Assembly (NCBI GenBank): GCA_013400155.1
Contig: VXBM01000043.1
Coordinates: 1,689,166-1,753,165, forward strand
From: Helopsaltes ochotensis
Taxonomy: Eukaryota > Chordata > Aves > Passeriformes > Locustellidae
Reading direction: 5' to 3'
DNA: 64,000 nt
In this document: one piece after another, positions 38,701-50,700 of the stretch
How the letters are laid out: each line of letters begins with the position of its first letter
How positions within the stretch are numbered: position 1 is the first letter of the stretch
Position numbers and translations under genes: made by a program
Notes under the pieces: generated by a model
The model's input: the letters and a program-made list of their open reading frames with translations, nothing else
Database searches by the model: none
Told to the model about the DNA's origin: nothing

Positions 38701-41700
38701 TAAGTTACAAGCTAGCATGGCACCCAAAAAGCAGTGAAGAGATTCTTTCCCTGCCCAGAATGGGATGGGAACAGTAACATTGAACCCTTTCATCTTCCCC
38801 TCCCAAACTATTTAGTCTCACATAATCTCAATGCTCACTCTAAGCCCACTGCTCTTGTTGCAGGATATAATTTTGAAACAATTGATGTTTCCTGTCAAGA
38901 CTTGATCAGTATCCAAATTTTCCACTACAGCAGCCTTCAAGAACAGAAGAAAAACAACGGGTTATTCACAAACCTTTCCCAGTGCAAACAGACCTCAGTT
39001 TTATTGTTGTACTTTCAGGTTGGAAAAGCATTTTGCAATCACAGAAGCATAGAGGAGAAGGTTCTAGAGCACAGTTCTGCAAAGAATGACAGGGACCTGT
39101 AGTCTGTTTCCAGTGCTGTTCTATATAGAGGCTCCTGGTTTGATTTACCTTTTCCATCTCTAGAACTTTATCTTGCATCTCCTTCAGGGCACAATGGGAT
39201 TCTGCTTCACTCAGCCTGGCTTGGACCAGCTCTTTTTCCAGCTGTAGCACAAAGTCTTCACTGTATCGTGAACTGCATTTATGCTACAAAGTTTGCAGAG
39301 ATATGTTTAGTATGAAGTATGAAGTACAGATTGTTTGAAAGGGGTTTTACATACCAGATTGTGTGGGGAAAGTACATTCAAATGTTTAAGATCAGGAATA
39401 CCAGCCTAAGTGCTTACCTTTTACAAATCTACTAATGTCAATCCAGACTGCTAACCAATGTATCCCTACTGCTCTGCCTCTCAAACAACGGCACCTCCAC
39501 ACAGCCAAATGTGTCTGACAACACTGAGACTCCTACTAGTACTGACAAGCAACAACACACACTTTTCTCTCATTCTCTATCAAATTGAAAGAGTCTCAAA
39601 CAATCTATGATTATTTTGTGATCTGCAGAAAAAGATGCTCAGGAAATACTAGCTAATTACAAGGTTAATACAAGTATCACTCGATCCCTGTTCACTTGAA
39701 CTCCAAATCAACAGAATCCTTCCATAATCTTGAATTTAAAATCAAACTACATATGCTTCAATGCACAATTACCTTGGTTTGCCCCTTTCTTCACTCCAGC
39801 TCTTGGCTCTCATTTGCTCACACTCTATATATTCCTTCAGAAATTCAGATACATCCAACTGAAGCACTTCAAAAGACTCACTTAATTTTTTCCCCCCCGT
39901 CTATAGTTCAAAAATATATTTTATTTCTTTCCTGGGTCACTTTAAAATGACCTGGCAGATTGTCAAACTTGCCTGATAGGCAACACCAACCTAAATCAGC
40001 CTTTAAATTTCTGATTGAAGAAAAAAGTGGGTGTTGAAATCCTCAAAGTGTAGTTGTTTAGTTACTGTGTTTACACAGTTACCCAGAAAATTACGGTTAG
40101 AGAAAAATAATTTAATATATTTTTGGTGTCATTAACTATATTGTGAAGTATAAGTACTATGCTTGGATGCATAGATAAAGTTTTAATTAACAATTCAATT
40201 TTTAAAAGATTAATCATTATAGTAAAGATACAGCCGTGTCTTAATTTTTGCATCGAACCATTTCGTTCTCTGCATCAAAAAACAGTAAAAAAATGAACAG
40301 AAGCCTTCAGTTCCACATGCTTCTGTTAGGGTGTGACATTCCCTGACTTTTTATGTCAAATAAAAGGCAAACAGGACAAAACAAGGATTTCAATGGAACT
40401 GTATGGAAAGAAATAATTTTTTCATTTGCTTTTACACTTCTGCATGCCAACTAAACCTTTTGTCATGACTTGCAGTACAATCCAAATTCAAAATGTACAC
40501 TACTCTTAGTGATACTATATTTCCTGTATATATGTACCTACAGGAAGCTGTAATGGAGGGGATATGTGCAAAGCATTAAAAGGAAAAGGCAGTTCAGGCA
40601 GGCAGTTTTTAGTGTCATTGACACCATCCACTTAAGCCCTCGGCATACTGTGTGAAGACACAGAACCCAGATATAGTATGATCCTTGTACATTAATATTA
40701 ATTTTCCCTTACACAATACTAATTGAATTCATATTATTTTCAACTCACACAGTGTTCTTGCCTCAGCAAGCAGTGGAGGCAGACCTGATTTGAGTGTGAG
40801 GAAGAGGATGATGATTCTGCAGTTGCTTCACATCATGTAGCAATGCAAGTACCATATGTAACACCATGCAGAGGCAGAGGAGAAGCAACCACTCTTTTTT
40901 ATTCCTTGGCTGTTTGTACAAGTTCATCCCATGATACACACAGCAACTTAGATGGACTGTACATTTCATGTTCCAGATTTCTGTCTGCGATACATAGGGA
41001 ATGAGAGCAAATGCAGTGTTTTCTCTCTGGTAGGGTAAGATGTTCTCTAGTATTTTCCAGGACATTGAGAAAAAACAGAAGATTTGAAGAACAGAATACA
41101 TGTAGATTTTGCAATAATATAAGTGTAGTCTATAAAAATCTAATTGATGTTTATCAAATAATTAGTAATGGAGAATGTAAGAAAAGTTATTAATCCAGTT
41201 TCAGGCACGAGTCGTGCCTTCATTAAATCTGTCTGTAGATTTCGCCCGCCTAAGGAATATGTTAAGAGTACTTATTTACTTAGTCACAACAAACTCTAAA
41301 TCACGTCCTAGTATACTGGCAAAAAACCCCAGTCAAGATCAAAACATACTGAAGAAATCAAGATTCACAAATTAGAAGTTACGAGTTTTGCTACCTAGTA
41401 AAACAAAGCACAATTTCAATAATTTAGTATATAAAGGTAACACGAATTTATAGTTAAAACAGTGTTTGAAAACTACTCTTCAGTTGACAGCAGAAAAAGA
41501 TCTGCTTTTATATATTTGCCTTAAACTCTAGAATTTCTGACAAAAGCCACAATGCAAATACAGACTTTCAGCCACCACAAAACATTTTAACCACAGTAAC
41601 ACTTTCTTGCCTATGTTGAAGAGCCATATGGAATATAAAGGACTAAAACTGTAGTTCTACAGCCATTTAATTCTGAAAGAAACAAGTCCTTGCTTGCCTT

Positions 41701-44700
41701 CATACAGCTGGAATTATTTCCACCCAACTTTTCTTAAACATAACCATATCAAATATTATTTTGGCTGATGACAAATATAATTACACAATATTTTTCCAGT
41801 ATACTATATTGAAAAGCAATTAACAGATGATTCAGCAGCTCCCAGATAATTTTGTTTACATATTTAAGCACAACTCTAGTACTTCCCTAAATACAGTATT
41901 CTTCATTTCTGCTTTTTCGTTGCAAATCAGAACATTAGTAAAGTGTACTGTAAAATAAAGCGAGGCCATCCATAAAGTCGCAATACTCATTTACAAGCAT
42001 ACATTCCCAATATCAATTACTATGTTCTCAATTATTATCAGTCATTTTCGCATGAGTTCTTGAAAAGAAACTATGCATTATGAAGTTGCTGTAACAATAA
42101 CCAAATACATCACTATAAATTACCTTGCAAAATGTATATGCTTCCATCTGAATGCTTAGTCAATTAAAATTCTATCTTCACATAATAAAACTGAAGAGCC
42201 TATTTAAAAATAAGATGTGAACTAATTTTAGCTTGATTAACCTCCAATTTATCAGATTCAATTTTAAAGCATTCAGACTGATGAACTGGGTAATCACTGA
42301 CAATTACAGTGTCACGGGAAAGACAAGATTTGCATTCTGGAGGTGTTTACATCCAGGAAGAAGCTACCCTTTTCATTTAGAAACACAAGGGGGAAAAGAA
42401 CAGAGAATAAAGCCTTCAGCACATAACCATCAGGAGTAAGTTACAACAGACTGATTACCCTTTCCCCTAACTCCTCAAATACCATTGCTCTCAGCATGCC
42501 TCAAAAGAAAACACTGTATTTCATTCAAGTCAGGCACAACTTCCTCTACGCAGTCCTTTTTACTAGTAGTATGAGGAAGAAGCCACCTTCCTCAATCATT
42601 TGGTAACCCACCATGACTTGCCTTTGGCAAGCTTCTAACATTTAATCCGAAGTGAGATTAGTATCATTCATCAGTATAACGATTGCCTCTTTAAGTAGAC
42701 TCCACACTTCATAATGAAGTCATTCTTGTTCAACTAAAAACTCCCTATAAATAGTTTAACACAGGAAAAAATAAACTTGTATGTCATTTGGGCTTCTGGT
42801 GTTGAGCTTCGATCAAAAGAATACTCCTCTACCCATCTCTGTATTCAGAAGCGCTGCAGCGGTGAACTTCTTCAGACACAAATCCAGTAAGTGCCTGCAA
42901 TACTTACCCTTAAGCCATCCGACCTATGCTATTCAAACTCATAGAACAGATACCATAAACCCTTGATAATACTCAAATACAAATGCATAATTTTTTTACA
43001 AGGGATATTTTAACCATCTTAAAAATACTATTGCTTAGATAAGTTTTGCTACCAACAAAGCAGTGGGGTTTTTTTAATTCCACAGTGTTGTTCAGAAGAG
43101 GCAGTTGCCAAGTATCCTTAGGCGGTACTGTTCACACATTTCTATTCTGAGATTCATATCCAAACATTACAGTTTGTTTCATGCTGAAACATACAATTCA
43201 AGATGAAAAAGATGTAGATTGTAAAATACATAAAATAGATAAAATAAATGCTGTATCTTTAAATAGGCACAGACAAACTCTGCAGTGATTTACAAACTTA
43301 CAGTGCAATCATTTTTACGAAAAATAAACAAATCTGAAATAATTAGAGAAGAAAACATTTAAGCAGATACTTGCAAGACAATACTGAAAAGGAGTATGGC
43401 CAAGAACAAAGCTACTGGCAATAGCAAGTGGCAAAAAATTTACCAGCGTACAGTAAAATGCCAAAATTCCAACTAAATCCATGCATTCCCACCAGGTGGC
43501 GCCCTAAACGCACACAGGTGCTTACATTTGATGCTCCCAGTATCATGCTTGGAAATAGTTAAAAACCTGTTCAACTACACACCTCACTGATCCAGCAGAA
43601 CCTAGCCAACACTCCTCGCTTAAACCATTTTAACATTTTCACCACGTTGTCTAATTCTGATGAGTCTCAAAGCCACAGTGCTATTCCCTGCACTACAGAA
43701 TAAGCCAGCTATAGACAAACCTGTCTATAACCCTATGGATTTACAGTCTGAGTTCCACACACACAGACAGTGTGTCAACTTCCTATAGCCATGTTCACAC
43801 TTAAGTGGAGGAAAACACAAGCATGGAAAGAAGGAAGCATGCTCATAAGTTAACTTACTCTCCATTCTCAGTACTTGTCCAGTACTCACAGCTCCAACCC
43901 AGCTAAATTTGCAATCCAGAGTTACTCTAAGTTTTCTCAGGATCAGTTCCCATATCTAGGCAATCTGGCAGGCCTCCCCATCATTGTACTCAGTAAGGTC
44001 CGCAGCACAGTTAAAGGCATTAGTTTTAAATGTCACATTCCTATCAATTAACAAATAAGTAAATATAGTATCTTAGTCTTCTAATAACTTTTAATTGCAT
44101 ACAGGGGTCATTAATATGCCTCTAAAAAACACATTCCAAAGGTGTGTGTACTATTGTAACCAGACAATAAACAGCTGGATATCCAAAAGTCTATAAATGC
44201 TTCTCATTGCATTTCACTTGAATGATAACAATATATCTAAAAATGTTGAAAAGCATTACTAGACCATCCCCATCTTCCTAATCATAATTTCTTCATATTA
44301 TTCTCCCAAAGAAATCATTCAAGTTCTACAAAAAACAGTATTTCACACGAGAGAGTAACAGCTTATTAATCACTTCTTACAAGTACTCTAAAATACGTAT
44401 CTTTTTTACGCTGAAATGTATTAGACAGATGTAATAAACTAGTTCTAGAATGTTGCATTTAAGTTGTGATTTCTTTTCAGTCTAACAGTAAATTTCATCT
44501 TTATCTTCCAATATGAGACACGGGTATTTCTAGAGCTTTGGTGGAAGGCATGTAAAAGAAACTGCTGTATTCATATTAAGAAACCTGGTAAGCAGCTGCA
44601 GTATACTTAGTTCTATTAAGTTGTATTTCACACACTTGAAATTGCCAAGACACCAGGCAAGTACTTGGATACCACTTATTTAAAACAGTATGAGGATAGT

Positions 44701-47700
44701 CATACCAACACTAGTAGTGCACAGTTTATTCAGCAAGTGAAGATGCTAAAATGCTTCCCCCTGTTCCCCCCAAAGAGAAGATATTGAGCACTTCAAGTGT
44801 CTTAGGGGAAGTAACTTCAGTCTTACAGCAACAGTCAGAAGTCCTGAACATTTTACTACCTAAAACACAGAGTACATACAAATACAGCACTATAAAAGGC
44901 TACTAAAAATTATTTGCCTGCTCCATATGCACATAAACCCACACTTCTAAATCAAGTTCTGTAGTTACAAAATCAGGGACAATACTCTTCTACTTCAACA
45001 AGCAGTAAATTTTAGCATATTCAGAAAAAAATACAGGTACACAGAAGAACATTAACATGAAAGAAACTGACAAATTATACACTAGGTAAGGGCACTGAAT
45101 CAATTCTCAAATTTAAGTATTTAGAGTCAATACACAACTTGCAATGATTAGATTCTTAGCATTAAGAGCTATCAGAGGTTATATGTGTGGTTTTTTGTTG
45201 GCAATTCTTTTGTGATGGAAGGGTTTTGGGTTGGTTTGTGGGTTGTTTGGTGGGTTTTTTTGTGGGGTTTTTTTGGGGTTTTTTTTGGGGGGGGGTTTGT
45301 TTGGTATGTTTTATTGTGGGTATTGTTGTTTAGTTTTTTTAATTAACTCGCAACTTACACCTATCCAGGGTTATGAATCTCAGCTATCAGTAGAACAGAG
45401 CGAAATTTCATTTAATCCAATTTATATAACTTTAAGAATGCAAATCACAATGAACAGGGGTTTACAAAGACAGCACAGAGACCATGTCATGTTATGATGA
45501 AGAAAAATAAACACATGTGAGTGAAAAAGATGAGATGATGTGCTGCCAGGCTCCTTACCCATTGCTGCTGTTGCTGGAGCTCCCTGATGGTATTCTCAGC
45601 TTGCTCCAGTTTAGTATTGGCCTCATCACTCTGCTGTTTGATGGTGGCCAGCTCCCGTTTTATGAGGTAGTTTTCCTCAGCCTCCTGGGCCCTTGTCACT
45701 TGTCCCTTAGGACATAATTTATTTTTTTAAGCACTTGATGACAAATCCAAGGAAAACTGCCTTTGTGATTAGCTGCTTATTTCATCAGATTGGTTTTGCA
45801 AACAGCACAGAGTACAATTGGTAGAAATTTTAGGACAAAGTAGTACTAAACAGCTGCTTTAGTACTTTATTACAAAGTTCAGCATCCATTTAGCAAGCAC
45901 AGTTTTGTGCTTGCATTCAATAAAATTCCCTTCATGCATTATTACTCAGTTGTACATGCACAGATTGAGGTTCACAATATTCAACTTCATTGTTAATACA
46001 GTGTATAGAATCCATTTGCCACAGGAATTGGCACAAAAAATTACAACAGGTTAGGAAAATTACTATAACGTGCAGGTATTGGGTTTATACATTTTTAGTA
46101 AACAAAATTAAATAAGTTTCTAGCAGGATATATTAGCTCTGTATTTATTCCAAATCAGCAAAGCAGGGATAGAATACAGCATGCAAATATGCATGCATTA
46201 AAGCAGTTGGCTTTTTTTATGAGTAGGAAGAGAGTCATACAGTAAAAGACTAAAAGACTATACCTGTATCAATCTATCTGCCAAGGAAGCACTTTCCTAC
46301 AAAGGAAAAATTCAGATAGGAATGAGGAAAAGGGAAACCAAAATACAAGGGGCTGATAATAGTGACAAGAAAGACCAAGAGCTGATAGAAAGAAAATGCC
46401 CAAATTCTACCCATTTTCTGTGCAAACTCTTTTTGCAAAATTAACAACTCTTCATATAAATGCAACTCAGGCAACTCAGCCCAAAGGTCCCGGGAAGCAG
46501 CCTTTTCTGCCACAGATCTAACACAGTCAACACATCGTTGATACAAAAAGGTTTCAAAGCCAGATTTCCGTAACATTTAAAATTCACCTACAGGAGACTG
46601 GGTGATTTTATTTGAATGGCTTGCTTCCCTAATTAACCAAAGTTACTGAAGCATTATCTGACATGATTGAATAGATAGACACAAGACATGATCTACAGTC
46701 TCCCCACAACAAGAAACAAAGGCATAATTTGAGCACAGAGGGAACTCCACTAAGCACTGAGGCACTCATGCAGAACTACAGCTTCCACTAAGACGAAGCA
46801 GGGAAGTTAAATGATGCAAAACTGACAGACAAGTAGGAAATGTCAACTGTGACAGCTAATGTTCAGTTTTACTGAACTCTCAGAGTAACTCATTAAGCAG
46901 TTCATAGATTCTCTTTCCTTGACAAACTTTTGCAAGAAAAAATTTCCTTTTTGCACACCGACAAGCCCTACCATCCTGCAGTTGCATTTAATTAATTTCT
47001 ATTTTATCACCCCTGAAACCACTCCATTTTTTGAACATTCTACAACAGAGAAACACACATCTATTAATAGACCTGCTTTGTCCTTGAAACTTTTACTAAA
47101 ACTGAAGTTCAAACTAGTAGATAAGAGCTATTACTTAGAAATTAAGGTACCCTAAGGAAATCACAACTAAATCAGATGGGTTTGAATGATGGAAAAATAT
47201 TTTAAAAAGTAAGTTTCCACCAGAAGAACTTAATGTATTTTTCACACTTTATGATGTTTTTCAAATGCTGCGATGATAATGATCTTCAGACATTCTTTTT
47301 AATAGATAATATTTTCTAATTTTGAATTGTTTTAATTCCAAGCAGATTGGGATAGTCTGAAGGTGAACTCCGAAATTCTAAGTACAGAACTTGCAAAAGC
47401 ACTAGCATCTGGCAGTTCATCATGGACTTCATAATTAAAAAAACAAAAGGTTTCAAACCTCTACAAGTTAAGTATAAAACACGGATATTAACTATTATAT
47501 ATTTGCCAAGGGCATTAAAATGATTCATTACAGCTTCAAGCTTCTTAAAGAGAGCCTTTTCCATTCATTCTATACATCTCCAGTACTAGAAACAAAAATG
47601 TTCACAAAATTGTATTTTTGGTCACAACTTTCACAATGTGTCCTTATTATGCATCTTTTCCAAACTAAATTCTGAAATCAGTTAATTAGAATCTGACATA

Positions 47701-50700
47701 GACGAACTGCTCTTCAAGAAATTGCCATCCCCCAACAGGGTTTAACATCTGAAGTGTGACGTCTTTCAATCATGTCACTCTTCATTGAAAGGTTACCATT
47801 TCTTCCCTGTGAAACATGATCAACTGTTTGCAACTCACAAGAGCATTCAATTCCATTTGTTGAAAGATGGTCCCTGTTTGTGCTTAAGATGGACAGGCAT
47901 GTTCTCATTCCTGAGCAGAGCAGCTCAGATGGAAATGTGCTGCAGGACGTGTGATACCAGGATGCAGGAGAGGCCACTGGAGAACAGTTGGCCATGTATC
48001 CACAGCAGTCCTCATGCATACTTTTGAAGTTTCAGTCAGTTATAAAGAAACCTAACAAAACTCTACTCCAGATTAAACATATGAGAAATAAGTCTTCAGA
48101 TATTCTCCCCACCACGTACCCAAAATTGCCACAAAACCTCAAAACTACATAGAACGAATGAATGGCAGTGTTCTATTCTCAATATGAATGCTGCAACATC
48201 TCCCTGGTCATTGATATGTCTGTCATTTTGCTGCTACAAAAAAACACCAAGCAACTTCAGGTTTTCAAAATTGAGGATTCCCTCACAATGACCTCTTTTC
48301 CAACCAACCAGTCCACTATTTCATGGAGTCTTCTGGACTCTGAATGTATGCTTCTAATTCAGAAAGAAAACAGTACAACACAAGCTGGGTATGTCAAAAT
48401 GTTTGATTTTATAATCACTAAGAAGCAGATATAACCTTACATATTTAAAGAATTCACCTTAATTGCTTGGTGATAGCCATGCTATTTGGCTAAGCACTGC
48501 TAGTAAACAGCAGAGATTATCAGGAAAACAGTAAACTAGAATTCCAAGATTCCAATTTCATATAATATAATTACCATCAATAAAGTCTAAATTAAGAGAT
48601 GAAATCTAATCCCCAACATACTTACTTTTTCTAGTGTTTCAATGCGCTGTTTTAGGAGTCTATTTTCAGTTCGTAACCTCTGGAAGGTAAACAGTTCACA
48701 AATCCATTTCTCAAGTTATGAATTGAAAGTCTGATAAAAGCAACGCAAACTAACAACATTTTTCTCTCATCACATCCATGAAAATCAATATCAATACAAA
48801 AATAATTAGTGACCTTCTTAACATCCTTTTATATTATGTACTAGCTCAAAATACGAGTTTAAACAGCTTGGTACAGCAAAAATAAAAACACATCTCATGT
48901 TATGCTAAAGTACCTATGTTGCATTAGCTGAAAGCTGTGTGTCTGCAGGTGAACCATGGGACTTAACCCCACACCAGACTTGACAGCCTTCCCTACATAA
49001 ACAGAGTCAAAGTCTTCATGGTTAAGGGACATAAAGGGCACTCCTTGCACTAGGACAGGCTAATGAAGCAGCTACAAGGTTTCCTTCCCCTTCCTCACAA
49101 GAATTTACATTAATCCGTAAGGTTATACTGAGAATTACCCCAAATGTCCCAGAAGTAAGAAAGAATTGTACTGAACTCTGTATTTTACCAGTGCATTTCC
49201 TGTAGATTTTAGCAGTCAGCATTCAGATAGAAGAGATCCATTATCTCAAGCAGAAAAGGATTTGAAATTAGTCCATATACTAGAATCCAAAGTTACACTT
49301 GTCTTCCATATAGTTTTACTTCATCCTGTTCTGCAGAGAGCTTTTTACCCCAGCAAATCTGATTTCAGCTGCTGTACAGCAGATATTCATGCTGCTAACC
49401 GCCTCACTGCTTTGTACAATACCAAACTGCCTGAAAAGGCTCCTAACACCTTTGTGCTCCCAGGTGCATCTACAGCCATTTTTCTGAAGAACTGATGCCT
49501 TAAAAACTGATATTGAAAGGTTAAATAACTAGCAGTGGACAGGAAGAAGGAAGGCTGTACCTAACTCCCTCAACAAAGCTTCCTATAAGACACTTGCACA
49601 TCACTTCTCCCACTGTCTTTTCTCACAGAACACAAGGTAGAAAATCCAGATCAAACAACATGCTGTGGAAAAAAAAACTGATATAGCAAAAAAAGGCATC
49701 AAAAGCCTATTTATGTCACAAAAGCAAAAAGATGCAGTGATTAAGTGCATATAGGAAGTAGGTCAGTTAGTAAAAAGGGAAAAATAAACTCCATTGGAAG
49801 CTTGGCTTTTTTCCCCCAGTTTGTATTAGCTGCTAAAGCTCCAAAAGATAAAGTGACTGCAGACAAGATATTACAATTTGGGTCCAGTGCATCAGAAAAA
49901 TCAAGATCTTAAAATCAAAGACAAACCACTCAAGTGGCACTCTATGAAGTCTATCTTAATATGTGTCATACAAACCTCCTGTGTGGAGCACCTACATCTA
50001 AACCAGCATATTTGGAACCTCTGATAAATGAGGGCACCTGTTATTAAACTTTTGTCAGCAGGAAATACTAAAAAAATAAGTACAGCAGGTCCCCAAAGTT
50101 GTTTTTTTTTTAATGTCCACCAGAAGTCTCAATAATTTCACTGTAGGTGCTCTTTCATGAAAAGACATCCCAAATATAAATGCTGAAAGAAAAGAATTTA
50201 GGGACCTTAATTGTCCTGCTACATGCAGAGATCAAACATAACCCCCACCACCTAAGAATTAAATTTATTCATAAATAAATTTGTTGAGGGTTCCTTACTT
50301 TAATTTCAACTTGTTCTTCCATTTCTTTTGTCTTTATTGTAGTGTACTCTTTTTCTAGCCTAAAAATTAGAAATAGCAAATTATGATCAGAAACATTGTG
50401 GATAATTAACTTGTTGGTGTAATACCTAAAAAATAACAGTAGAACACAGATACAGATTATTTATATTTCCTCTGAAATGCACTCTTGTAAATGCTTAGAC
50501 TGGACCTTAAATTTAAACACAGATTTCAGTAGATATGAACAGACTGAACCAGCACTCTGAAGTGCAGGAGCTTCTTGGATACCTTACAGTGGCAGCAATT
50601 TGGAGCTACTCTGTAATAACCCCTTTATGTAATAGAGTCATCAATTCAATAGATTCAGCCAAAAGAAATCAGACCTTGGAAAGCCTGGAAAAAAAGATGC

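Larger units (their letters stand above)
39284..45558 (-). other. EVI5: EVI5 intron 13 (6.3 kb)
   Basis: Holds a CpG-containing inverted repeat (41203-41219), a perfect CTCF-type motif (43489-43502) and a large G/T-rich tract (45185-45307) 150-200 nt from the alternative 49-residue exon. No transposon was recognised. Confidence 0.75.

Noticed and set aside
38734..39102. 122-codon plus-strand open frame
   Set aside because: No domain or repeat recognised, and it abuts the real minus-strand EVI5 exon at 39149-39283. Read as a chance frame.
45231..45497. Gly/Phe-rich 88-codon frame
   Set aside because: Produced by translating the GGGTTTT low-complexity tract. Not a gene.
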